Of a stretch of DNA of 64,000 bases, positions 35,031-45,400 are shown piece after piece. The notes beneath the pieces were generated by a model, which saw only the letters and a list, made by a program, of their open reading frames with translations, did no database searches and was not told the DNA's origin. Position 1 is the first letter of the stretch; each line of letters opens with the position of its first letter. The stretch is from NCBI GenBank assembly GCA_029582165.1, contig CM055890.1:8869787-8933786 (forward strand), given 5' to 3'. The position numbers were made by a program, and so were the translations under genes. The DNA is from Portulaca oleracea (Eukaryota; Streptophyta; Magnoliopsida; Caryophyllales; Portulacaceae).

Positions 35031-35556
35031 TATTGTAGTAAAAATAAAAATAAAAAAACATGACACTCAAAAATATTTTAAAATATAATATTACACATAA
35101 AAGAAATAAAATAAAAGAAGTAAAAAAAAAGAGAAATCATGATGGGCCCTCTGCTCACCATGCATTATAGTCCCGGGCTCACGATCGTCATACTGGGTGA
35201 GGAGCGGGTTCAAAGCTTGTTAAATGTAGTGAATAAATTTTTTAAAATCGTTTTATACTTTTATTACTTCCTCTTTTCATTTACCGTGTCATGAGACATG
35301 AGTTGAAGTCTTAGCAAGGGAAAGTTACTCAAGTGGTTTGTGTGTAACTCTTCTAATATTGAGGTGCATGTTTGAGTCTTACTGGATGCATGTGTTAGCT
35401 TTTTTTAAAAATCTATTCACTGCTCAAGGTACAATTTTTTAATATTGAAATGTATTAATTTTTTATGTCATGATTTTTGTGAAAATTTGAAAACATTAAA
35501 AAATATAAATGAATTTTTTAATAATAATTATAAATTTATAATGAATTTTATAATCA

Positions 35557-35672
35557 TCCGTCAGCATCAGTCTCTCCATAGACGTTTGTTCATGGGGGCA
35601 AGGCTGCCTACTTTAGGGTCCCCAGACCGCACTCAAACTTGTCACCTGGGAGGTTGTTGTTGTTGTTTGTTG
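35557..35672 (+). mobile_element. Short SINE with (TTG)n tail
   Basis: A 116-bp insertion ending GGTTGTTGTTGTTGTTTGTTG. It is flanked by direct repeats TAATGAATTTTATAATCA (35,539-35,556) and TAATGAATTTATAATCA (35,673-35,689), which differ by one T. GGGGGCAAGGCTGCC and TCCCCAGACC near the middle, then a (TTG)n tail, are features of widespread plant SINEs. The tRNA-like head with A and B boxes is not evident, so it is probably 5'-truncated. Confidence 0.75.
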
Positions 35673-36088
35673 TAATGAATTTATAATCACTATTAATTAT
35701 TTTTAAAAAAAATTGATATAAATAGTGTATCTAGGTAGGTGTACTGCGGTGGGTCATATAACGAGTACTCCCCGAACCCACCAACTCAAAAATTGGGGAG
35801 CTCATGGCCGTCGATGCGCGATGACAACAGCCTCCGTGTGTCCTTTGCAATTGCCAACCGCAGTTCATTCTCAATTCTCCTGACCTTCGGTTAAGAACCA
35901 TCTTGCAACAAGATGTTTATCATTTTCATTGAAATATTTACTTGCTAATTAATTGAATTATTGCTAGTTAATTAAATTATGAATGTCTAATTTACCAACT
36001 TAGTTTAGGTGCTGTTAAATTTTATTTTTTTAGTAAATTATTATTGACTCCATAGATTCTAAATCTTAGATCCGCCACTACTTAGTAT

Positions 36089-37288
36089 TGTATATTAAAG
36101 CAAGGTTGAGGTAGAATTCTTATCACGTTGGAATCAGTTGTGCTTAAGGGTAAGTAGGCCTGTTCACTGGCTCCTATCTTAAAGGTATTCATCGATAATC
36201 TTTATACCCATCATTTACCCACAATTTTTATGTTAGTAAATATTTTTGCTTCCACTAAAAGTTTAAACCGTAAGTAATTTAGAGGATGGAAGTAGTCACC
36301 AGCTTGGCAATCATATGTTTGAAAAACATGTCAAGTTTAATTTTTTTTTTTTAAAGCACATATACGATTCTATTTGTGCACAATTTTTAATTCCACTACC
36401 AATATCGCTGATGTCAAATTTATAAATTTTGAAAACAAATTTATGCAACCTTGAATTGAAAGTGTTTTACACTTTGTATAATAGAATATCCTTTTTATTG
36501 CCACATTAGAAGGTTGAAAATTATATTTAGTATGTTCTCCTTAGATATATATATAGTGGCTATATTATGGAGCAACTTAAGCTTTGATGTCATGTAAAAT
36601 TTGATATAAATTGGATCTTTAGGCTTTGTTTGGTCTTTGAAAAATAAGATGGAAAGAAAAATTTTAAAAATAACTTATTTTCCTTGACTTTAAATATAGT
36701 GAAGAAAGAAGTGTTAGATAAAAAAAATCATGAAAAATTTATATTGATTTTGACATTAGTATTTTCCTTCCAAATTTCTGGGGAAAGTAAGCAGAAAATA
36801 TCATAGGCTAAGTATGAGGGTAGAATTAGGAATGGAGGAAATAAAGAGATGGATTGGTGAAGAAATGAGGCTATTATACTAGATTAGTTTAGAGAAATAA
36901 ATTTTTTTCTTTCCATTTTATTTTCCAATAGTCAAATTTAATTACATAACAATTAATGTGTAAAAGTCAAGTTTCATCTTGAAAAAATTGTCAATGTAAA
37001 ATAACTCAAAATTATATACATACGCAATGCTCTATCATTTATCAAATTAATTACCAGTCTTAATCCTATTTATTTGACCCCAAAGTCAATATTTTCAAAA
37101 ATAATCTAAATTTGGTATAATTTTAACAAATTGTAATTTTTTTTTTAGTTACCACATTCTTTGACTAGTAATGATGACTTTAACATCGCTCGTTTGTGCT
37201 TATGATAATATACTACTTGTATTATAAATATTATATTATATCTTTATAGGCGTGTGTATAGTGAAACACTGAAACACTACAAGTGAAA
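36089..37288. other. AT-rich spacer
   Basis: No gene or clear element seen. Short AT-rich ORFs only. Confidence 0.6.
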
Positions 37289-37420
37289 CACTACTAGAAT
37301 TTTCAATTTTTCGACGTAATCTTACATCTGTCAAGAAATGTGTTGGTAATTTCGACGGGGGCTCTAGTACTGTCAAAATTTAGTTGGAGAAATAAAAAAT
37401 TGTTGAATGTATTACACTTG
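37289..37420 (+). mobile_element. CACTA (En/Spm-like) terminus, truncated
   Basis: CACTACTAGAATTTTCAATT is a good match to the CACTACTAGAAA-type ends of plant CACTA transposons. It is followed by TCGACG and a sub-terminal segment with ATCTGTCAAGA and TTTCGACGGGG words. CACTACAAG also occurs 13 bp upstream. No opposite end (CTAGTAGTG) was found before the next element, so this is one terminus of a deleted or interrupted copy. Confidence 0.45.
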
Positions 37421-37518
37421 TAGTTGGAAGCATTGAAGGAAAAAACCATATCCAATTGAAAGAAAACGGGAGTGAATGAGAGGTGAGTATATTAAGGGAG
37501 GAAGTTCTTTGCACCGAC

Positions 37519-38210
37519 CAGGGGTGGGCAACGGGCCGGGTCGAATTGAGTTAGGATTAGTCCATTTGTTATGTAGGATCGGGTTGGATCAAGGTTGACC
37601 CTTTATAGCAATGGGTTGGGTTAGGATTTTTTAGTAAAAATAAGGGTCAGCCCATGACCTGGCCCATTTCACCATAAAGTTTTAAAATTAAGTGTATTTG
37701 TACCCGAAAAATAATTATGTTAATTATTATTTAATGTGGAATTAATATACTCCCTCCTTCCCATTTTATTTGTCACTTGGGACATAATTTTAAAAACCAA
37801 AAAAAAACTTTCATTTCACATTAATTTACATTGTTGGAAATGTGAAAATGTTGAATAAAATGGAAATAAAAAGGAAAAATTGAAGAAAAAGATGTAAGTT
37901 ATAAGGTTAATTTGATAAATTAGTAATTAATGTGTTATTGGAATTATAAAGTGACAGATATTATGAGAAAAAAGAAAATTAATTTAAGTGACAGATAATA
38001 TGGGAAGGAGAGAATATTTAAGTAAGATTAGCATTTAAAATAATAAGAAAAACTATTTGTTTTGAGTTATTGATCGGTCGATCCGGTCCGTTGATTCTCC
38101 GACCCTTTAACACTGTGAAACGAGCCGGCTTGTTTCGAGCCTTTGACAACCCTTATTTTTTAGGGCCGACCCTCTTGACCCTATGGGTCTCAGCCCATTG
38201 CCCACCCCTA
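37519..38210. mobile_element. hAT-type MITE (692 bp) with 8-bp target duplication
   Basis: The left end CAGGGGTGGGCAACGGGC and the reverse complement of the right end, TAGGGGTGGGCAATGGGC, match except at positions 1 and 14. Flanking 8-mers are GCACCGAC (37,511-37,518) and GCACCAAC (38,211-38,218), 7 of 8 identical. Non-coding. A Stowaway-like MITE is nested inside it. Confidence 0.85.
37750..38014. mobile_element. Stowaway-like MITE nested in the hAT MITE
   Basis: The left end CTCCCTCCTTCCCATTTTAT and the reverse complement of the right end, TTCTCTCCTTCCCATATTAT, match closely, and TGTCACTT also recurs in both arms. TA flanks both ends (37,748-37,749; 38,015-38,016). Length is 265 bp. Confidence 0.8.
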
Positions 38211-38218
38211 GCACCAAC

Positions 38219-40415
38219 TACCGCCTAAACTTGCCGGAAAAAGTTGTCGTTCACCGTCATTAGTGCTGCTTATTTTGTGGTTCTTGGGGTGTGGTATGCT
38301 TCACGTTCAATTATACTTATTTTGTGGTTTAGTTACTTTAGTTATTTGAGTTATATATCATGTTTAGGTGTGTTAATTTGATTAGTCTAGGGTGAAGATA
38401 TGACATTTTTATGAGTTAGTGATGATTGTTAGATTGTGTTTGATTGCTAGGGTTTGGTTTGGAAAAACAAGTATTTGATGAAATGAATTTATGTCAATGT
38501 TAGGATGATTATAGGCAAAACTTTGTAGAGTTATATGAAATACTAGTATTTAGACCTGTTCGTACAACGTAAGTAAACCGTACATATTGTTGAAATATTA
38601 GTGAGTTATTATTTAAATGAATAAAGAAAAAGACAATAATGCAAAATAAAAAGAATAGTTTTCTTATTTCAAAGAATAAAAAAAAGAATAGTGCATAAGA
38701 AAAAAAAGGAAAAGAAATGATAGTCATCAATGCAAACATACACATTAATGCACACATTAAAATTACATGATTTTTTTTTTTTTTTTGCCAACAGCGACAG
38801 TACAACAACTTAACAACATACAAAGAAAACTAACACAACAAAAAGAACCCAACTAAACATTAAATCGAATCAATTATAAATTTCCCAAAATGCCCTCATT
38901 AAATTCCACATATTTCGATCCTCACCCTTTGTATCCAAATATATATATATATATATATGATTTGGAAACTGGTGGAATGTTTGCATATAAGTAAGTATAT
39001 AACTATTTTTGGTGGCAATGTATGTTCATAAATTATTGTGTGTAGATCTGGATATTTTTTTATTGTTAGATGACTTTTTTTAGTGGAATTATTTTTGTTA
39101 GATGTGTATTTTTGAAAAGTCTTAGATGTGATTTTTTTTTAATTATGTGTAGATCTAGATTTTCATTAATTATTTTGTATTTTATGCTTTTTTTTAAAAC
39201 AATGTCATACAAAATATATAATGCAAATCGTTTGGGAATTTTTTGGAATATATTTCGGGAAAATATTTTCTGGAAAATAATTTTGTGAAAGAATTTCCTT
39301 CTATAGAAAAATAAAGGGAAAATAAAGTGAAAGCTTTAAATTAAAAACAAAATTTACCTTCACCAATATTTTCTTGAAAATATTTTGGGGATTTTGTAAA
39401 AAAAAATTAATATAATTTCTAGAAACTACAGTTGTGGAAAAAAATTTCATTTTGTGATTGAATTTAGGTCACTGGAAAATACTATTAAAAATTCAGTTAA
39501 AGTGTTAAAATAATAATTATAGATTTATCTTTAGTAGGAGATTTCTAGAAGATTTTTGGTAAATTTGGAAACATATTTTATGGAAAATAATTATCTTTTA
39601 AAAAAAATTTAGAATGAATTAAAGTCACTGGAAAAATAAAAGTAAAAATAAATTTAAGTGTTGAAAACTAAAAAAAAAATCTTAGAAAGCATTCAAATGT
39701 GTACTTTTGTCTGTTGTTCCTAAAAATGAAAAATTACTATGTCAATTGAATAATGCACGGTTTTGAGGATTTTTGTTTAATTTACTATTCTCACTTATTT
39801 AATTGAGAAATTAGATTTAAATAATCTGAACTTTGTGTCATAGACAAAATAATCTGAACTTTGGCACCCTTAGATTCTAGTAGCTTGTCACCGAGTTAAG
39901 TTCAACTTAACTCAACGGCGGGATGACAATAGTAATCTGACATGACACAGCTAAAAAGCCTAGGCACGAGCCTCTGCCGCTACGTCATCACACCGTTGAG
40001 TTAAGTTCAATTTATTTGAGCAAGCTGTTTTGGGCCTGGTCAAACCGGTCATGTCAATTTTGACCAGTTCAACCACAATTTGGGTTCAACCGATTTAACC
40101 CGATCAAACCGGTCCGACCAATTGACCCATTGATCCACTGGGTCAACCGGTTCGACCATCGATCCAATTCGGACAACATAGCTAGGATTTGTGTATGTTT
40201 TGGGCGTTGGGATCATTATTTAAGCAAGCTGCACTTATAGCTTCTTTTTTTTTTTTTTTGTCTGATTGTCTGAATCCAAATATGATCAAATCACTATTTG
40301 AAGAACCGAAAGCAGGTTCGAAAATTCTACTATAGTTGAATTTATTTTCAACTATGGTAGTTGAAAATTTTATACCGTTCATTTATCAAAAATAAATCAT
40401 ATTTGTTAAAAAGAT
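38219..40415. other. AT-rich spacer with small repeats
   Basis: No gene. Contains poly-T/poly-A runs (38,770-38,786; 40,243-40,259) and an (AT)n tract (38,939-38,959). Two tandem AATAATCTGAACTTTG copies lie at 39,817-39,864. GAGTTAAGTT and AACTTAACTC form a perfect hairpin with a 1-nt loop (39,893-39,913). A GGTCAACCGG-type word cluster lies at 40,030-40,165. Confidence 0.6.
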
Positions 40416-40990
40416 TTAGGGTTTTTGAATGATAATATACCGACCTTTGGGGTATTGGATTGTAATATACCAACCTTTACTATTGGACAACAATATCACT
40501 AACATTTATACCTAGGTGACATTATTATACCAATAGTAACTAAAGAGGTGGTAAATCGGATTTCATGCGCGCTAACATGGCTGGCGAAGGGAAAAAAACT
40601 GTCTCAAGCCAATAACCTCATTAACCCCTTAGTTTTTCTTACTAACTCACATTACAAGACATTGGTTGGTTGTGTTTCACGTCCTTACGAAGACCAGTTC
40701 ACCACCCCGTTAGTCACTATGTTAAGGCCGATTTTTTTTAACGTGGGTTAGTAAGAAAAACGGAGGGGTTAACGGAGTTATTGAGCCAGGGCCGGTTATT
40801 TTCCCTCCGTCTATCAAGTCAGAATCGAGACCAATTAACCAGTCACCACCCTCTTAGTCACTGCTGGTATAATAATATCACCTAAGTATAAAGGTCAGGG
40901 ATATTGTTGTCTAATAGTAAAGGTCGGTATATTACAATCAAATACCCTCAAAGGTCAGTATATTGTCATCCAATATCCCAAAGATTTATA
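40416..40990. mobile_element. Foldback-type MITE (copy A)
   Basis: The left arm (40,416-40,630) pairs with the right arm (40,740-40,990) over most of its length: GATAATATACCGACCTTTGG, AATATACCAACCTTTACTA and GACATTATTATACC all recur as reverse complements. Even the inner GTTTTTCTTACTAACTCAC pairs with GTGGGTTAGTAAGAAAAAC. Each arm contains internal ~40-bp sub-repeats, the same design as copy B at 32.0-33.3 kb. Non-coding; ends approximate. Confidence 0.75.
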
Positions 40991-41200
40991 TCCTCCTAAA
41001 CATGGTTAATTATTGTATCAAGTTACTTTGATCAACCTACATTGATTTTGAATTTTTATGGTAAAATTAATGGTATTTTCACTTTTCAACTACGATAGTT
41101 GAAAAAAAGTCAATTATGGTAGAATTTCCTTAAAAATTTTCAATTTTGTAAAAAATTATAACTTAATATATAGATTTACTTATTATAACAATTCCTATGG

Positions 41201-41241
<41 letters not shown>

Positions 41242-42080
41242 TTTAATTTTTAATGGTAAAATTAAGGGTAATTATACATTTCAATTATAGTAGAATCTAC
41301 CAAGCAGGTTTCGAGAGTTCAATCCATGAATGTGACAGACAAGAAAGAGAAAGTCATAACAAATGGTGGGGGTATGCCGTATGCATATAGTATGATCAAA
41401 TCACCAGATCACCTATTTGGTCTTAGATCCATTATCAATGCTCTCAATTCTGAAAATGGGTTTGGATTAGTGAACAGTGTATTAGCAGAGGTAGAAGCTC
41501 AACCCTTCCCTATCACAGAAACTCAGCTCTTTAGTAATTGCCTAGACATAAAACATGATTCCCAATTTCAGATCTGTGGCTAACGCAAAATCTAACTTGC
41601 TTAGAGTTAGAGGAACGGTACTATCAGTTCCACAGAAACCCAATAATAGACGCCAATCAAAGCCCCCTTATTGATCAAAGAGAGTTTGATTATGCCTGAA
41701 AACTACAACATGCAAATTAAAGGAAACCTTGACCCACTGAACATACATACCATTTTGTTGCATAACTATACTTGTAAGTTGCAACCTCAACTAGAGAGCA
41801 CTGGAAGGAATAGAACCTTGATAGCTCCTTATGGCCTATTGGATCAGATTCAACAAAACACCACGGAATGCAATGTGACCATAATATACATTAAACAGCT
41901 AATCTCCTGATTAACCTAGTGTATAGTACACTGTAGGAGGCAGCCATTTGAAGCATGCTATATTGCTACCCTGCTGATCAAGTAATCATAAACTAAAAAC
42001 CACCCACTTTATACACATCAGAATCTGAAACTCCCATATATATAATTCCTGATTTCATTCTATTCCACTTCCTGCTGGAT
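40991..42080. other. Spacer and SAPS 3' flank
   Basis: No gene recognised. Contains a (TA)n microsatellite at 41,207-41,237. Confidence 0.6.
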
Positions 42081-42418
42081 CAAACGGCCCCAACCACAGC
42101 GGAGTAGACAAACCTCACAGCTCCAGCACAGATGCAAAACAGAATCAGAACCCCAAAAAAAAAAAGGCATGAAATTAGCCCTTTCATTTTCCAGGTTACA
42201 ATGGAAGGCGAGTCTCTGCAAAGTTTGCTCGTAAAAGAATCATCACTTTCTACTCAATATAACTTGAAAAAGAAAAAAACCTGCTACCACGTATATCAGA
42301 GGCATTAGGACTTACAATGAGATGAACCAACATTATAACATGTCACCACTTGAAAGGTAAAAAAATAAAAGCTTATCCTGTTAATGCCCAATTCTTCCAT
42401 CATTATAAAAATATACAT

Positions 42419-45400
42419 CTAATTTGCTGCTGCAACTGTCTCAGTAGTTTTCTCATCCTCAAGTGTCTCCGAACTCTGTTGTCCTTCAGATGACTTAATT
42501 TCATCCACCACTTCTGGACTCGGATGTGTGCCTGAACTGTCAGCTGTTGTACCCAAATCACTGGTAGTGTCATGGGATGCACCATTGAGCTCAGGTGTAT
42601 CACTAGCTGATGGAGACGGTTCAGGCGGCCCTTCCTCCTTGACTTCATTAGGTTTGGCTTCTTCATGTTTAGGAGTCTCCTCAGATGAACCCGACGTTTC
42701 CCTCCATTCAACCCATTCAGTTGCCTCTGCCTTTCCTGCTTCCTGTTTGAGAGAGCTACCATCGGTGGTGGGCTCTGGTGCTTTTGATTCTAATTCTGGC
42801 GCTTGTGATGATGTGGCAGTGTCACTCACTGCATCTTCACTGGCATTTACATCATCATTAGTACTGCCGGGTTCCTCATTGTTAGGTGATGAAGAAGCAG
42901 GTGAATCGGATGAACGCTCGTTGCCACGGTTTTCCTCAAAAGCAAACCAGTTTGAATTAGTGAACAGAGATCCACTGGCCACACATGCAATACACGGACA
43001 AAATTAGCCAAACCAAGTTAGCGGCCAATGTTGCAAAAGTAGTCATCACAACCATACATCCTCTCGAGGGACGTTCATAAAATGCAAAAGTAACGCTCAC
43101 AACTTAAAACATCATACGCATGCATCACCAAGGAATTAGAGTATTGACATTTATATATTAAATCGTAGAATACCATCAGCATGCTATAGCTATTTATTTT
43201 AGATTGGATCAAAGAGAAACACATACCAAAAATTGAAGACGATACTTATTTCTAAGCAGTTCATATACAAGAGAGAGCAGGTCAGGTGCAATAGGAGACA
43301 AAAATGACATGTTTAATACCCCTTTTAAGTTGATTAAAAGGACCCACAACATTGCTAAATTTCTTATGCTCATCAGATACACAATGTATGATCCATTATG
43401 ATCATAATCATATGCTCTATTTAGAAATATGTGTTTGTCAATTCAAGATATAAACTCGCCAGCTTAGAAAGCATATATTGTCAAATCATCTTCTAAGATC
43501 AATTCATTTGAGACCACAAAAAAAAAGGAAAAGAAAATTGAATTGCAGACTAAAAATCAGTTTCAAAAGCATATAGTTTCTGGGAGTAGGAGTCCGCACT
43601 AAATAAAAGTCTCTTTTGCCTCATTTCTTGAGTTTACTTATAGATTATTAGCATATATAGCCTCTTAAAAACAGAAGATACATATAGGCAAAGATTTATC
43701 AGAGTTCATTAGCATCAAATTCAGTGAAACTTGATAAAAACAACACAATTGGAGAAATCAAAATGGGAAGTGATACGCAGACACTTCAGACACTGAAGTA
43801 TAAATAATTAGAAACTGAAGGAAAATGAATGCTAACAAATAACGAATACTGCGCATATCAGACAGTAAAATCCCTACACACACAAGCAGAAGAACAAAAT
43901 GGGAGTGGATCACAGACCTGTCCTGGTCATCTCCAAGACGCAGTGATGATATGACCACCTCAGCAGATTCATCATCAAAGTATACATCCTAAAAGTTTCA
44001 TTGTCAGATTCTCTAATTTCATCAACAAAAATCATACTCTCTAAGATACTAACAATTATTAACATCCAATCGCATAAAGCATATCTCCAATATCATTTGC
44101 ATAAAAATGCAAATATCAAACAAGGGAAAGGGCAACAAGGGTTCAAGTATCTCATTACTTTTTTCAATAAAAACAGTCAGCAAGTGAAGCAGGCTAATAA
44201 TAGCTTTCCTGAATCCTGACCATGTGAGTACACTACTAAAACAAACACCACATGGTGCATAATTGAATGTCACAGACGAGAAGAATGCAATCAGGCAGAC
44301 AGCTCTGGATGAATTTCAACCTTTGACATACAATATAACAACCGAAGTACGTGAAATATACATGAGCAACCATAAATTGCCAAACAACCTTAGTGCACCC
44401 AATCATGCACCTATCAAGGTGGAGTACTATCAAGTAGAAAGGACAACAATTTAGTGCTCAAGCTTTTCCAATCAAGGTATACATAGATTAGGATACACCA
44501 TTCAAGCATCTTAGGCTCTTGGCCAGCCCAAAGGACATACCTCATCATCGCGCTCAAGTGAACCTTGACCCTGCATAAATTGACAAGGAAAGTTTATTCA
44601 AAATATACATTTCAAGGGATTGGCACTATCAAACTAAAAAATGTCATTTATGTAGAAAACATCGAGGGTGCACTGTGCAATAGTAGTCCTCAATCATAAT
44701 ATACAAAATAGCAAGACTACAATGATGACACTTTAAATCAACTATTGACATTCGCAGAAAGACCATAGGAAACATATTAAATAGCCCAGAGGCCAAGAAA
44801 ACAAACATTGGTCAGCAAATAAATGATATGAATCTCAGAAACTAAGTTAAGATAAGCAGCCCTATGTGTTAGGTGACTTGGCTGGCACGTCAGACCACCC
44901 CAAGCACAGGGTGGTACACACCTCAGTTATAGCAAAAGAGCTGAGCTCACAGTGGGCAAATGTGAAAGAATGACGAGTAAAAGCTCACAACACTTAGAAA
45001 CTATACTCAGCCATGTATGCGAGTCCAATGAAAGCCCTAATCAATTGGAGGAAATCTAGTGGAATTACGCTAAAATTGCCATAATGTGATTGCGCTAATT
45101 TGTGGAGGAATCAGACCAAGAACAACCTTCTATTCAAGACAGACAGGTCCAAAGCTCTGCCAGCAAAGGTGAAAGTCGCCAGCAGTCAAAGGAAAGCTCA
45201 AGGTAAGTACGAGTGCCCTGAATTTCTTTTGGTCTCCTATTTTTTTTGTTTTCTTTCCCTATTCCTCCTCTTTCTACATGTATTTCTAATACTTCTCCAG
45301 ACTTTCCTTCTTCTGCTCCTACCCGAGTTCTCTTATCTAGTTCTGGTTTCCTGATGTCAACCTTTTTATCCTCATGCCCTTACTTTGCCCAACCTATAAG

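Larger units (their letters stand above)
33490..36080. mobile_element. Non-autonomous hAT-like element (2.6 kb) filled with a minisatellite
   Basis: The left end CAGGGACGGATCT matches the reverse complement of the right end TAGTGGCGGATCT at 10 of 13 positions, and ATGGAGTCAA recurs just inside both ends. Flanking 8-mers CTCAGTGT (33,482-33,489) and CTTAGTAT (36,081-36,088) agree at 6 of 8 positions, both differences being transitions, as expected for an aged 8-bp hAT target duplication. CAGNGGCGGATC ends are common in plant hAT elements. No transposase is encoded. Inside are an (AT)n tract (33,538-33,577), a hairpin (33,660-33,681), the TATGAGCAT minisatellite and a SINE. Confidence 0.7.
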
